Source of the DNA: Whitmania pigra
Lineage: Eukaryota > Annelida > Clitellata > Hirudinida > Haemopidae
Direction of reading: 5' to 3'
Assembly: GCA_021613335.1 (NCBI GenBank)
Contig: JAJTWR010000245.1
Coordinates: forward strand, 1,432,501-1,496,500
DNA: 64,000 nt
Below the pieces are notes generated by a model. That model made no database searches and was not told the origin of the DNA. It worked only from the letters and a program-made list of their open reading frames with translations. A program made the translations under genes and the position numbers. Below, piece after piece: positions 1-12,479 of the stretch (within the stretch, counting starts at the first letter, position 1; each line of letters begins with the position of its first letter).

Positions 1-700
1 TTCTAGGGTATTTGCTCACATCACAAATATACATCCAACTCGACGATGCAAAACCTAGTCGTGACCTCGTTTTGATTACTATCTAGTTTGTTTGCTCACC
101 TCATTTCTCTACCAATGAGACCAGACCCATATTTGGGGAGTGGGGATTTACGGGTTCAAAAGATTTCAATTGTAAATTTTGTTGATTCACATAACATCAT
201 AAAATCATTAAATCATTAAATCATCTCTATTTATTATTATTAGTGTTATTACCATATGATTTTGATTTTGAATTTGATTCTGACTTTGAAAAATAACAAA
301 ATGATCCATCCCCCGAAATCGTTTTCTGGCTAAGGGCCTGAGCGAGGCTACCCACTCAGATCTAGGTTACGGTTGTTGTCATGGAAACACAAATAATTTA
401 AGAGGATCCTTAAATTTCTTTTTTTTTAAATACTTGCAAATCTTGCTAAGATCATTTCTAGGTTGGAGTTGCTGTTTAAGAGCTGCATGAAAAAAAGTAG
501 TTGAATTTAATTGTGAAACTTGTTTTTTTTTTTTTTTAAACAAATTATTTTTTAGTAATAACAAATTAATTATTCCAATTGTTAACCACTTGAAATACTA
601 TAATTTTTGTTTTCAATCTCTCCATCCAATGAGTTATATTCACAAATCCATAATTAATAAAATCAATTAACATAACATTATCATAATTAATCCAGGTACA
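1..700. other. AT-rich stretch, no gene seen
   Basis: AT-rich sequence with homopolymer T runs. The open frames here are low-complexity Lys/Phe reads of A/T runs. I see no exon, RNA gene or repeat that I can support. Confidence 0.6.
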
Positions 701-938
701 GGTTGGAACATCGTCGTCGTCGTCACAGTAATCGTACATGCTATATGGAATGCTTAATTCGTTCCAACATCATCCATTCATTCACAACAACTTTCTACGA
801 TTCGAGAGAATTAATAAAGCCATTCGTCATTCCAATTCCTCTACGTTCATTGGTCCATTTGTTTTGTTCCGCCTGTTCAAACTTTGATCAATCATTCCAT
901 GCCAATGCCGAAACAATCATTCGTGCCTTTATTCAACC

Positions 939-1044
939 TCCATTCCATCCATCCATCTGTCTATCTGTCTATCTGTCCATCTGTCCATCAATCCATCCAT
1001 CCGTCCATCCATCCATCCATCCATCCATCCATCCATCCATCCAT

Positions 1045-1080
<36 letters not shown>

Positions 1081-1131
1081 CCGTCCGTCCGTCCGTCCGT
1101 CCGTCCGTCCGTCCGTCCATCCATCCACATC
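939..1131. repeat. (CATC)n/(CGTC)n tetranucleotide microsatellite
   Basis: Perfect and near-perfect CATC units run for about 140 bp and then change to CGTC units. Period 4 leaves several frames open on both strands, giving spurious His-Pro-Ser or Met-Asp-Gly ORFs. The array abuts a GC-richer region that may be exonic. Confidence 0.95.
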
Positions 1132-1139
1132 CGTTTTAA

Positions 1140-1570
1140 ATCCACATACACTTGATCCTTCTCCGTTTGGAGACGACGATGACGATGATGACGATGGCTG
1201 GACGACGGTGACGATGACGTCGAGCGAAAGTGATGAGTTACGACCCTCTTCGGCTAAACGCTTCGCCTCCAATTTCTTTGCCACTTCAGAGTCCACTGGA
1301 GTGTCCATCCCAGAGGAGAAAACCATTTTCTTTCGAAATTGTTTCCCATCTGAAGTGAGAAATTACTGGCCACCCTAGAAACCTCACGGGGGTCTCCGTG
1401 TGACCCCGGGCTTCAATCACCGACTGGGTCTTCGCTTTTCAAATGGAATCGAGTCTGGATTTGGAAGAGTATCTGATACAATTCCTGGAGGATCCATCAG
1501 CACACTGTTTGTTGTTTCCGGTTTGATCGTTTGCTCTGGAAATTGCGGAGTTGGACGTTTGCCGTTGATG
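1140..1570 (-). other. possible coding exons of an unidentified gene
   Basis: This stretch is clearly less AT-rich than its surroundings. On the minus strand two segments read like protein. One, about 1545-1412, contains the peptide DPPGIVSDTLPNPDSIPFEK followed by a basic RRPSR. The other, about 1350-1195, contains [14 protein letters not shown] and then a Ser-rich run. Splice-like ags (at about 1526 and 1351) and a gtgatt (about 1412) are present, but the frames of the two segments do not join cleanly with the sites I tried. A plus-strand acidic frame across 1170-1378 is also open, so the strand is not certain. I do not recognise the protein. Confidence 0.3.
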
Positions 1571-1571
1571 G

Positions 1572-1581
1572 CGATGATGGA

Positions 1582-1650
<69 letters not shown>

Positions 1651-1722
1651 TGATGATGATGATGATGATGAGATGATGATGATGAATGATGATGATGATG
1701 ATGATGATGATGATGGCTATGA
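1572..1722. repeat. (GAT)n trinucleotide microsatellite
   Basis: About 50 GAT units with a few interruptions. It reads as poly-Met or poly-Asp on one strand and poly-Ile, -Ser or -His on the other. Confidence 0.97.
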
Positions 1723-1814
1723 TGCTAAATGTACAAACTGACTGCTGGATGCGTGTGATTCGAGGCGTTATTCCAACTCAGCTGCTACCGTACCGTTGCA
1801 CATTGACTGCTGAC

Positions 1815-1891
1815 GTCATCATTATCATCATCATCGTCATCATCATCATCATCATCATCGTCATCGTCATCGTCATCACCATCATCAGTGA
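1815..1891. repeat. (ATC)n/(GTC)n microsatellite
   Basis: Interrupted ATC units with GTC variants, directly after a short GC-richer stretch that contains a TGACGTCA palindrome-like core. Confidence 0.93.
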
Positions 1892-2027
1892 CTGCTATTT
1901 CCGGCGCTAGGTCATTATCAATTTAGCGCCTATGAATCGTGTTGATGGAAATAAAGTGCTCCACAGACGCCTGTTGAAATAGAAAAGCGGCAGGAAGTGG
2001 TTTACTCACTGACATTTTAAGGTGGAC

Positions 2028-2470
<443 letters not shown>

Positions 2471-2948
2471 TTTAAGGTCATCATCAAAATCATTTTAAAG
2501 TGGGCGTGGTGACATTACGTTTCTCCGTATATTTTTGAATGTCAAATAAAAATTATAAAACAAAAAATGAGTAAATAAATTAATTAATAATAAAGTAGAT
2601 TACTAATAAATTAATTAAATTTAATTAATTAAGTCAATAACTGCAAAATAAATATGCAACTACAAAATAAATATACAAAGATATTAATAAATAAATAACT
2701 AAATAGACCACAATTAATCCATAATTGAACCTAAATGGAGCATAATTTTTAATTTTATATCAAATCACGTGGAAAATGTTCCACCATGTCTGACTTTCCA
2801 GGTGCTGAATTGTGGAGTGTTCGCTGCTCCATGCTAATGTGCTACTCCTGGATTCATGCCATTAACACCGCTATTTTTTTTCGGACAATTTTTTTTTTTT
2901 TGCGGATGAAGGATGACTTTTACGACGCTCTGTGTCCGTGCTATTTTA
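2471..2948. other. AT-rich spacer, no gene seen
   Basis: Very AT-rich, with TTAATTAA-like runs and one poly-T tract. Nothing here supports a gene. Confidence 0.6.
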
Positions 2949-3228
2949 GGATGACAATAATCATCGTCGTCATCGTCATCGTCGTCATCGTCATCGTCGT
3001 CATCGTCGTCATCGCCGTCGTCGTCATAATCATCGTCGTCATCGTCATAATCATTGTCATCATTGTCATAATCATTGTCATCATCGTCATAATCATTGTC
3101 ATCATCGTCATAATCATCGTCGTCATCGTCATCAACATCACCGTCATAATCATCGTCGTCGTCGTCGTCATCACCAGCATCGTCATAATCATCGTCGTCA
3201 TCGTCATCGTCATCATTGTCGTCATCAA
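2949..3228. repeat. compound (ATC/GTC/ATA) microsatellite
   Basis: Period-3 array in which ATC, GTC and ATA triplets alternate in higher-order blocks, for example ATAATCATTGTCATC repeated. Confidence 0.95.
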
Positions 3229-3587
3229 CACAACAACCTCCTACTTAAAATGAATCATATTCCTGTTTAGCAATTCATTTCAATCAATTACTTAAACTCA
3301 GCCGGTAATTGAACACCGTAGCTCTGGATCAAGTTGCTTGCAGCTGTTTGAAGCATTCTGGAAGTTTCATCGAAAACGAAAAATTAATTAAAATTAAAAG
3401 AAATTAAAAACAAAGAAATTTAATTTTTTTAAATCCCATTTGAGGATTTCAACTTGGAATTTGAAAAACAAAAATTAAAAAAAAACAGCATCGGATTAGT
3501 TTGGCATAAAATAAAATGCAAGTTTGTCACGCAATGAAAAACTGTCTGGTAATTCCGAAGTTAAAATGTCAATTTGAATCGTTCACG
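3229..3587. other. AT-rich spacer, no gene seen
   Basis: A-rich and T-rich tracts separate two microsatellites. No exon, promoter or repeat of another kind is supported. Confidence 0.55.
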
Positions 3588-3711
3588 ACATCATCGCCAT
3601 CTTCTTCTTCCTCCTCCTCCTCCTCCTCCTCCTCCGCCTCCTCCTCATCATCATCATCATCATCAGCATCATCATCATCATCATCAGCATCATCATCATC
3701 ATCAGCATCAG

Positions 3712-3792
<81 letters not shown>

Positions 3793-3793
3793 G

Positions 3794-3883
<90 letters not shown>

Positions 3884-3907
3884 TCATCATCATCATCATC
3901 ATCATCA

Positions 3908-3939
<32 letters not shown>

Positions 3940-3956
3940 GTAGTCATCGTTATTTT
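3588..3956. repeat. compound (TCC)n-(ATC)n-(GTC)n microsatellite
   Basis: A TCC block leads into ATC units with CAG interruptions and ends in a pure GTC block. It yields long spurious poly-Ser, poly-His and poly-Asp frames. Confidence 0.97.
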
Positions 3957-4510
3957 ATTATTATGCATCAACAAATGTTCTTTCTATTCGAGTTAATGGC
4001 AGAGAAAATTAAAAGGCTTCAAACAATGTTTTCTGAAATTAAAATGACCTGAAGTTGAATATTTCAAAATAAAAAAAAATTAAAAAAAAAACCACTCCAA
4101 AGCAGACACGCAACATTCCATGTTTAACGAAAGTTATTGTGATTAAATCAACATTATTCCGCAAATAATATGTTAGAATAATATTTTGAAATGTTTTGAA
4201 TTATGTGAAATATTTAATCGTTCTTAAATCAACATGTAACACAAATAAATTATATATTTAATGCTTATGTAGCTAACTATAATACCTGATCATGTCATTA
4301 ATGAATGGAATATTATAAATAATAGCTGTAATTAATTTAATGATTTACCAACTTTAATTTCGTATTTCATATTTAATAATTTTATTATTACTATTGTTAA
4401 TATGTTTCTATTTTTAATTTGGAATAATATTTCTGTCTTAAATATTCTATGAAAAGGTGACAAGAAGAAATGGGATTAAAATCCGACCAGATTAAAAACA
4501 CATCTCTAAC
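3957..4510. other. AT-rich spacer, no gene seen
   Basis: Mostly A/T-rich unique-looking DNA. No coding signal or repeat copy found elsewhere in the window was noticed. Confidence 0.55.
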
Positions 4511-4513
4511 ATC

Positions 4514-4638
4514 GATGTGACGATGATGATGATAATGATGTTGATGATGACGATGATGATGATAATGATGATGTTGATGATGATGATGAAGTTGATGATG
4601 ATGATGATGCTGCTGCTGCTGCTGATGATGATAATGAT
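4514..4638. repeat. (GAT)n microsatellite
   Basis: GAT units with AAT and GTT variants, ending in a short (CTG)n run at about 4609-4623. Confidence 0.93.
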
Positions 4639-4699
4639 TTCCAATTGTTAAATGTTTCATTACATTTAATGATTATAATAATCCAGTCACCACCACCTT

Positions 4700-5030
4700 C
4701 ACCATCATCATCATCATCATCATCATCCATCATCACCGTCATCGTCATCAGTCTCTCTTTATTTATTGATGCTATTGATTGAACCAAAAGTAGCTACAAA
4801 TCATCTCCGTCTTCATAAACATCATCATCATCACCACTGCCACCACCATCATCATCATCATCGTCATCGTCATCGTCATCATCATCATCGTCATCGTCAT
4901 CGCCATCGACATCGCCATCGTCATCGTCATCGACGTCGTCGTCATCATCATCATCAGCAGCAGCAGCTGCAGCATCATCATCATCAACATCATCATCATC
5001 GTCATCATCATCATCACCACCACTATTTTT
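4700..5030. repeat. interrupted (ATC)n/(GTC)n microsatellites
   Basis: Two ATC arrays (about 4700-4752 and 4817-5026) are separated by a short unique stretch. The second contains ATCGTC blocks and a (CAG)n run at about 4954-4970. Confidence 0.93.
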
Positions 5031-6513
5031 TCGTCAAAGGAGGTCATATGATTCACTTCGGAACTTCATTGTTCAAGCTTTAAATTAAAAAAAAATTCAT
5101 TCAAATGCGTTTTAAAAATGAATTTCATTAAAATTTTCAAAACATTTTCAGCACCAAATTATAAAATAATATTTTAGGCCACACTTAGGCACGTAAGTCA
5201 GTGAGTGTATGAGCCAAAGAACCTAAATGTACACGGGTCATTTTGCTCTACAATTTAACACAGTAAGACACTTGATGAATATTTTATCCAATGGATTGTG
5301 TGGCTCAGCATATTTTTGATTTTGACATGATTGTGACAGATGATTGTTATTGATGACGATAAATGTCTTTGACGAAAAGAATTTATGGAGATAAATTTAT
5401 GGAAATAAATTTTAATCTGTTCGATAGAGGGCTGCACTTTTATCCATCATCCACCATTTGTTTAAAAGTTAATGATAAAAATGCAAATATTAATGATATC
5501 AATAAATGACAATGGATACAATAAATAATTATACATTTATATAATATTTACGTATTTACTTATATTACATAAACAGTGACGCCTTAATAATAATACTAAT
5601 AATTTTAATTAATAAATATTAAATAGTAATAATAAGTTAATTAATTAAATAAAACTTAAACGTTAACATTAAGTAACGAATCAACTACTCCTTTGTTAAC
5701 TTTGTAACATTCAATCACACCCCCGAAACCATCTGAATAACAAAAAAATAAAACAAAAACAGATATGTGCAAGGAGTGCGAGTGATTTCCATTCAGACAA
5801 TTGATTGACCGCTCGACACGTAGAGCCTGCTTAACAATTTCGACCGGTGGATGTGTTGGAAGCGCCGGTAATCGTAATGTTCCACGGACCAGCGGACCGT
5901 GACAGTTCTTCCACGCATGGGTGACGAAGCATGGAGGAAGGGGTTAAGTTATTTATGTTTTGTTTGTTCTCCCTCAATTTAACAGACACGTCTGCTTCGA
6001 TTTATTCCCGCCAATTTCGGCCTCAATCTTCATTTCCGTTCTTTCGACGTCACATGGTCGGGATGGAAGCGTTTTGTTTACTCAGGTTTAATGCTGTTTG
6101 TGATTTTTAGAGAATACCTGTCGCTATTTAATTAGCAAATGGTTGTGCTGATTTCTTGTTAATTTGTTAAGTAATAATTAAGTGCAAACTGATTTAAGCT
6201 ATCAATTATTATTTAGCTAGGTCAATCATTTTAATTGTAAAAATTATCTGACTTGATTTAATTTCTTTTCCCTATCCGTTTGTTGCGGTTAGTTTTAGTA
6301 GATATATTCTATAAAATAATTTAATCTAATAATTATTAATATCATTACTTTTATTAATATCTTTTGGATCCGCATTAGCAGCCTCCTCCGCAATCCCATG
6401 TGAAACAATGTCTGCTCCAAAAGTTACCATCTAAATTGGACACAAAATGGCCTCTTTATGACGGCGGAAATGACGTAAGAAAATGGCTTACTGGAAGGAA
6501 CGGCGTGCTTGTG

Positions 6514-6515
<2 letters not shown>
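5031..6515. other. mostly single-copy spacer with two GC-richer islands
   Basis: No gene can be supported. The parts at about 5770-5950 and 5990-6090 have higher GC. The second is preceded by a T-rich stretch ending in aacag, as an exon would be, but no frame is convincing. Confidence 0.4.

Positions 6516-6552
<37 letters not shown>
6516..6552. repeat. (TAA)n microsatellite
   Basis: Twelve or so AAT/TAA units following a GC-richer segment. Confidence 0.93.
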
Positions 6553-8044
6553 TTTGGATTGTAAAATCTTTCCATCACGGAATACATTTACACGTGATAA
6601 TAATATTATTATTTTTAAACGTCAAAACCCGACTTGAAATGTAAACATTTACAAAAGGAAATTTTCTTTTTGAAGATTAACTTTCGCTTTCAATTTGCTT
6701 GTCGACGCTTTTGTTTGATTTCGATATGTTTGTGAAATAATCCCATTTGTAGGTTACTGCATGTTATTATTCAATAATTTCAAGAAATTATTTCTTATTA
6801 ATGTTCGCATTTATATCAAATTTTCTACAAAAATTCCAGAACAATAAAGAATATTCTTCATGAAAGCGTACTTTTTCATGCCATTGTTGATTCCATTAAC
6901 TCCGTACAAATTATTCGAGAATGAATGAGGACCGCTATTATCTGAATGCAGAATAAAATAATTGCTTTAACGTGACGCGATATTACGATACATTTTCGTT
7001 AAACTCGAAAAGAAAATAATTTGCTGAAAGTTATGGGTTGTTTAGTGGAATTGTTAGTGTAAAATACAAAAAGCTAAAATACCTGCATCGCATTTTTCCT
7101 TTTAATTCCACGATTTCCTTGAAATTACGAAAAATATGTCATTCACGTAGACCAGAGCACAAACAGGTATACTCATATCACACATACACACATTCATGCA
7201 CAGGCACAAACGTGTGAATATGTTTTCATATTTTCATACATGAAGAAACGAATGCAGCTAAGCATAACACCTATGCAAAGATAAAAAAGAGTCAGGCAGA
7301 CATACAGAGAGTCAGGCAGACATACAGAGAGTCAGGCAGAGCTACACAGAGTCAGGGACAATGACTGAGTAACGGTCAGGATGATGGAAGATCCCATTTA
7401 ATGGAAAGGGAGATACGAGGACCGTGATGGAGGAGAATCCATAGAAGTAATTTTTCCATCCAAATGAAGATCATCACTTTTCTTTACAACCACAACTCCC
7501 CGGATGCCCTTGTTGTACTGATTAAGTATGTGTAACTTTTTTAATTATCAATTTGTCTAATTATCAATTTTTTAATATCATCTAATCATATTATCGTATT
7601 TAGTTATTATTATCTAATTATCTAATTTATTATTATCTAATGATCCCAAGATAAAAACAAAAATCCCAAAGGAACGAAATAAATCTCAGATAAATGTCTT
7701 CAAAACTCCTCAGGAAATCAATGCATCGATTGTTAATTACGAGATCGAATCACGAACCAACAGGGTCCATCGACGAACAGCAAATTACTTCCACTGAAAT
7801 GATTCGCTGTTCAACGAGGATTGCGAATGATGTTGCGTTTAAAGTGACGTTCTTAACGGATGATTTCCCATTATTTTCCAGCGGAGAGATTAATTGCTTT
7901 TGTAAATGAGTTATTGTTTTTATTTTTTTCTAACCTATTAAAATGCTTAATCAGTTAGTTTAGCTGAATAATTGAGTGATTGGGTATTTGAAGATTTGAA
8001 AGATAGGAAATAATAGCGATCAAACTAAAAAAAAAAATTAAAGC
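6553..8044. other. spacer, no gene supported
   Basis: AT-rich DNA. An open frame at 7694-7909 (71 codons, plus strand) has mixed composition but no recognisable domain, signal peptide or splice context, so I do not call it a gene. A short tandem repeat inside is listed separately. Confidence 0.45.
7287..7364. repeat. 20-bp tandem repeat, about 3.5 copies
   Basis: The unit gagtcaggcagacatacaga is repeated, with the last copies diverged. Confidence 0.88.
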
Positions 8045-8045
8045 C

Positions 8046-8051
8046 ATCATC

Positions 8052-8136
<85 letters not shown>

Positions 8137-8166
8137 AATCATCATCATCATGCATCATCATCATCA

Positions 8167-8217
<51 letters not shown>

Positions 8218-8292
8218 CCTCCTCATCATCATCATCACCATCATCCATCCTCATCATCATCATCATCATCTCATCATCATCATCATCATCAT

Positions 8293-8364
<72 letters not shown>

Positions 8365-8624
8365 TCATCATCATCATCACATCATCATCATCATCATCGC
8401 ATCATCATCATCATCATCATCATCATCACATCATCATCATCATCACATCATCATCATCATTCATCATCATCATCATCATCATCCTCCTCCTCATCATCCT
8501 CATCATCATCATCCTCCTCCTCCTCCTCATCCTCCTCCTCCTCCTCCTCCTCCTCATCATCCTCCTCCTCCTCATCCTCCTCCTCCTCCTCCTCCTCATC
8601 ATCATCATCATCATCATCATCATC

Positions 8625-8661
<37 letters not shown>

Positions 8662-8722
8662 TATCATCATCATCATCATCATAATCATCATCATCCTCCT
8701 CCTCCTCCTCCTCATCATCATC

Positions 8723-8782
<60 letters not shown>

Positions 8783-8783
8783 C
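8046..8783. repeat. very long (ATC)n/(TCC)n compound microsatellite
   Basis: About 740 bp of ATC triplets with blocks of TCC at about 8484-8600 and 8695-8712. Single-base slips occur throughout (CACATC, CTCATC), so every frame changes several times. This is the longest simple repeat in the window. Confidence 0.98.
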
Positions 8784-8883
8784 CATGGCAGTTGTTTCCA
8801 GTTCATTTAATTTCTCCGTGGCATCACTTACCAGAGATCTCACGAGGAGGCCCATTGACTCCCCCGTCGTTAATACATTTCGT

Positions 8884-9056
8884 CATGTCATCGTCATCAT
8901 CGCCATCATTATCATCGTCATCATCATCGTCATCGTCATCGTCATCATCGTCATCATCATCGTCATCGTCATCGTCATCATCGTCATGAGCATCGTCATC
9001 GTCGTCTTTCCAAAAACCTCCTTCATCATCGTGGTCGCCATCGTCGTCGTAATCTT
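8884..9056. repeat. (ATC/GTC)n microsatellite
   Basis: ATC and GTC triplets alternate in irregular blocks after about 100 bp of non-repetitive sequence. Confidence 0.93.
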
Positions 9057-9126
9057 CGTTGCACGTATCTTTTAAGCCTTCTTATCAAATTAGCCTCGTT
9101 GGAGATTTGCTGAGGAGAGCCACTCA

Positions 9127-9655
9127 AATGGATGGATGGATGTGTGGATGGGTGGATGTGTGGATGGATGGATGGATGAATGGATGGATGAATGGATGTG
9201 TGGATGGATGGATGAATGGATGTGTGGATGGATGGATGAATGGATGTGTGGATGGATGGATGGATGAATGGATGTGTGGATGGATGGATGAATGGATGTG
9301 TGGATGGATGGATGGATGAATGGATGTGTGGATGGGTGGATGTGTGGATGGATGGATGGATGTGTGGATGGATGGATGGATGTGTGGATGGATGGATGGA
9401 TGAATGGATGAATGGATGTGTGGATGGATGGATGAATGGATGTGTGGATGGATGGATGGATGAATGGATGTGTGGATGGGTGGATGTGTGGATGGATGGA
9501 TGGATGTGTGGATGGATGGATGGATGTGTGGATGGATGGATGGATGAATGGATGTGTGGATGGATGGATGGATGAATGGATGTGTGGATGGATGGATGAA
9601 TGGATGTGTGGATGGGTGGATGGGTGGATGGAGGTGTGGATGGGTGGATGGATGG
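9127..9655. repeat. higher-order GGATG-type minisatellite
   Basis: Built from GGAT tetranucleotides interrupted regularly by AAT and GTGT variants, so that 20-28 bp super-units (GGATGGATGGATGAATGGATGTGT and relatives, quoted in part) recur along 530 bp. Several frames on both strands stay open only because the array lacks stop triplets. Confidence 0.96.
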
Positions 9656-9837
9656 ACAATTGGATGAAGGGATTGGTTGAATGATTGATGGGTTAATCGT
9701 TGGACCAGTGTTTTCAAGCGATAAGAGATTATGTCATTTGAAAATCTAGATTATTAGATATGAATATTTGCAAAATTATTCTTGTGCGATTGAGAACAAA
9801 AGTAATTTATAAACCGACTTTTTTTTTTATGAACAAG

Positions 9838-9953
9838 ATCATCATCATCATCGTCGTCGTCATCTTCACCATCGTCGTCGTCATCTTCACCATCATTATG
9901 GCCATCACTATCATTATCTTCGTCATCAACATGATCATCATCATCATCATCTT
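9838..9953. repeat. (ATC/GTC)n microsatellite
   Basis: Short interrupted array containing two copies of a GTCGTCGTCATCTTCACC unit. Confidence 0.9.
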
Positions 9954-10506
9954 CAATCGCGTGTTACGTGTCTTCTTGTTGAATTAACCCTAGTCCGTGA
10001 AGATGGCAATTAATTGTCTCATCTTGGTGGGTAGACATCGAAACAAGATTCTCAAGATATTCGAGTTGTTATTTAAAAACCATCTGCTATTTGATGGTTT
10101 ATTATTTATTATTTAATTTACATTTAATATCATAATGTTTATCTAATAGAACAAAACATAAAAAAATCAAATAGAGATAATAAACAATTTTACGAAGACT
10201 GAAATTTAGCATTTCCCTTGTATCCATCCTTGTGCATCTTCCTCTCTCATTTCCAGTCATCTTTCTTCCGCTGTTCTGCGTGATTTCCGAATGAAATTTT
10301 ATGTATGATGACGTTGCTTTGCACTCAGAATGTGCTTAATTTCGTAAAACAGCTGTCCAAAGTCTCATGACTTGTTGTTGTTGTTGCGGAATTCACACAT
10401 TTTAGCACCCCGTCAAAAACAAAAATTTTTTGAATCGACATAAAATATGTTCCATTTTTATAATTTAAGAATTTAAGATTTAAACCCCAGTTTAGAAGCA
10501 AGCAGT

Positions 10507-10735
10507 TTTTATAAATTATAATTATATAATAATAATATAAATATATATAATAAATATAATTTAATATTTATTAAAATTATAAATTATAATTATATAATAA
10601 TAATATAAATTTATATAATAAATATAATTTAATATTTATTAAAATTATAAATTATAAATTATAATTATATAATAATAATATAAATTTATATAATAAATAT
10701 AATTTAATATTTATTATAATTATAATTTAATAATT
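10507..10735. repeat. 83-bp AT-rich tandem repeat, about 2.7 copies
   Basis: A unit made only of A and T (TATATAATAATAATATAAAT core) recurs three times, with one copy carrying an extra ATAAATT insertion. Confidence 0.85.
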
Positions 10736-11344
10736 GATTCCACTGAATTAAATGTTGTTGCCAGCAACGCCAAGGCAAAGAACATATTCAGCTTTAACGA
10801 TGCCGGATTATGTTTCCAGCTTAACGTTATTTGTCCAATAACTCATGTTTCGTCAAAATTTTAAAAAGATATAATTTAAGACTATTTAATCTTTTAAACC
10901 TCAGAAACTAAAATTAACTGCAACAGATTATGGCTGAATAAGCTAGAGTTTGAAAAAATTATTGAATTTTAATTAATTGTCCATAAAATATGTCGCAACA
11001 TTTCATTAAGTTTAAAATTAGTTCACAATATTAATAACAAAGGCAGCGACAATAACATAATAAACTTCGATATTATTAACCCATAAACTGCGATTTAGCA
11101 AAGATGACCAATTTATTAAAAAAAAATTTAAAATAAAATTCAACTAATTTTTAATTTTATTGACGTTACTTTGTAACTCTTTATGCCAAACAATTAACGA
11201 GGTGAAAGTATGATCAAGTAAAAGTACAGAATATTTTCTGTAATTGTTACAAGTTAAAATTACATAAATAAATTGTAATTAATTAAATTTTTTTTTAAAT
11301 TTTTACACGTATCATGTAATTCGTTATGGCACAACCTAAAATCA

Positions 11345-11388
11345 TTTAGACGCCTCTGACGCTATGCACATGGCACTTTATAAATTAA
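11345..11388 (+). mobile_element. 3' fragment of the tRNA-like SINE
   Basis: The sequence around gcctctgacgctatgcacat matches the 3' region of the SINE copies at 42.34 and 52.69 kb (GCCTCTGACGCTATGC and the following GGC-CT-TATAAAT segment). The head is missing. Confidence 0.6.
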
Positions 11389-11817
11389 TTATTATTATTA
11401 TTATTATTTATTATTTGGAGGTGAACTAAGAAATGAACTAAAAATTCAAGATTCGTTGAACCTAAAATTATAAATCAGCACTGTTGAGATTGGCAATATA
11501 CTTAAGAAGACAGAAACTCCGCCGCTCAATAAAATTCGATGTTGTCAAGTTTTTAGCATTTTATCACTTTTATAAACCAATGATATAAATTTTCTACGAG
11601 ACATAAATTCAGATCCAATATTAAAATTTTCTATGGGACATAAATTCAGATCCAATATTAAATGGTCAAATTACGATTGAAAATCTATTTAAGATTTTTT
11701 TCATTTTATTAAAATCAGAAAAATAAATGAATTTAGTTTTCCATTTCAATAATTTTTCCAAACAAAATTTTGTGATGCTAAAATGCAATGAATCTTTAGC
11801 TTTCTTCAAGTTCAGTA

Positions 11818-12431
11818 TTAGCCACGTGGTAAGACTGTTAGAATTAATTATATTAAAGGTTATTTTGGCGTAAATCATTCGTTGTTAGAATGTTCATTAA
11901 TGATGCAGTAACATTCAACTAGTTGATAAATAATTTCTATAAAATTACTATTTAAGTTAAACATTAATAGTAAATAATTTTATTATAATAGATAAATAAT
12001 ATGTTCGGTAATTTGTCATAACTAACCGCATCTACCCTGACTACTGCACCTCCGGTAAGTGCCATCGTCAAGCTTACAGTCACGGTACTGTGGTAAAATA
12101 TTTCTGTTTTTTTTAATTTTGTCGTTAAATACCTTGAGTCAAGAAAATGTGAACGCACTCACGGTTCTACATGCCTGAGCATACTCAACACCTAAATATT
12201 ACAACAGATAAAATTAGGCATGAACAATAATTAATTAAGCACCACCATTCAATTAAAACTTGATTAATGATTACAATTAAAAAATATCTAAATAATAATA
12301 ATAATAATACCAATGATAAAAAAAATAATAATATTAAAAACAATAATAATAACGAGCAAAATGACTAACCAATTGAACAGACAACATGATAGATGCATGA
12401 TAACAAGCAGGAAGAAATATAGACTTCTCAT
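11818..12431 (-). pseudogene. secreted 4-Cys peptide gene, frame-broken copy (A)
   Basis: Exons read 12431-12370, 12191-12163, 12087-12027 and 11834-11818 (stop TAA). Exons 2-4 look normal: the exon 2 peptide VEYAQACRT, the exon 3 cysteines and the last residues LPRG. Exon 1 starts MRSLYFFLLVIM but is 62 nt instead of 52, with an extra CATCTATC-type stretch, so it ends in phase 2 and meets a stop two codons into exon 2. Exon 3 also has nine rather than five residues between Cys2 and Cys3. A TATA-like box is present at 12469-12476. It is probably a recently broken member. A weak alternative donor (gttgtc) inside exon 1 could restore phase, so loss is not proven. Confidence 0.75.
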
Positions 12432-12468
12432 CTTTTCAGATATCTGAAATTCTCACCGAAACTCCAGA

Positions 12469-12476
12469 ATTTATAG
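12469..12476 (-). promoter_or_regulatory. TATA-like box of copy A
   Basis: CTATAAAT on the minus strand, about 40 nt before the ATG, at the same place as in the intact copies. Confidence 0.55.
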
Positions 12477-12479
12477 AAA

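Larger units (their letters stand above)
9955..11660. other. AT-rich spacer before the peptide gene cluster
   Basis: No gene seen. It contains the 83-bp tandem repeat at 10.5-10.7 kb and a SINE 3' fragment at about 11.35 kb, both listed separately. Confidence 0.5.

Noticed and set aside
8150..8989. 279-codon frame, the second longest in the window
   Set aside because: It consists of Ile, His, Pro and Ser runs from ATC/TCC repeats whose frame changes at each single-base slip.
9090..9717. 189- and 197-codon His-Pro-Ser-Ile frames on the minus strand
   Set aside because: The GGAT-type array has no stop triplets in several frames on both strands, so openness has no meaning.
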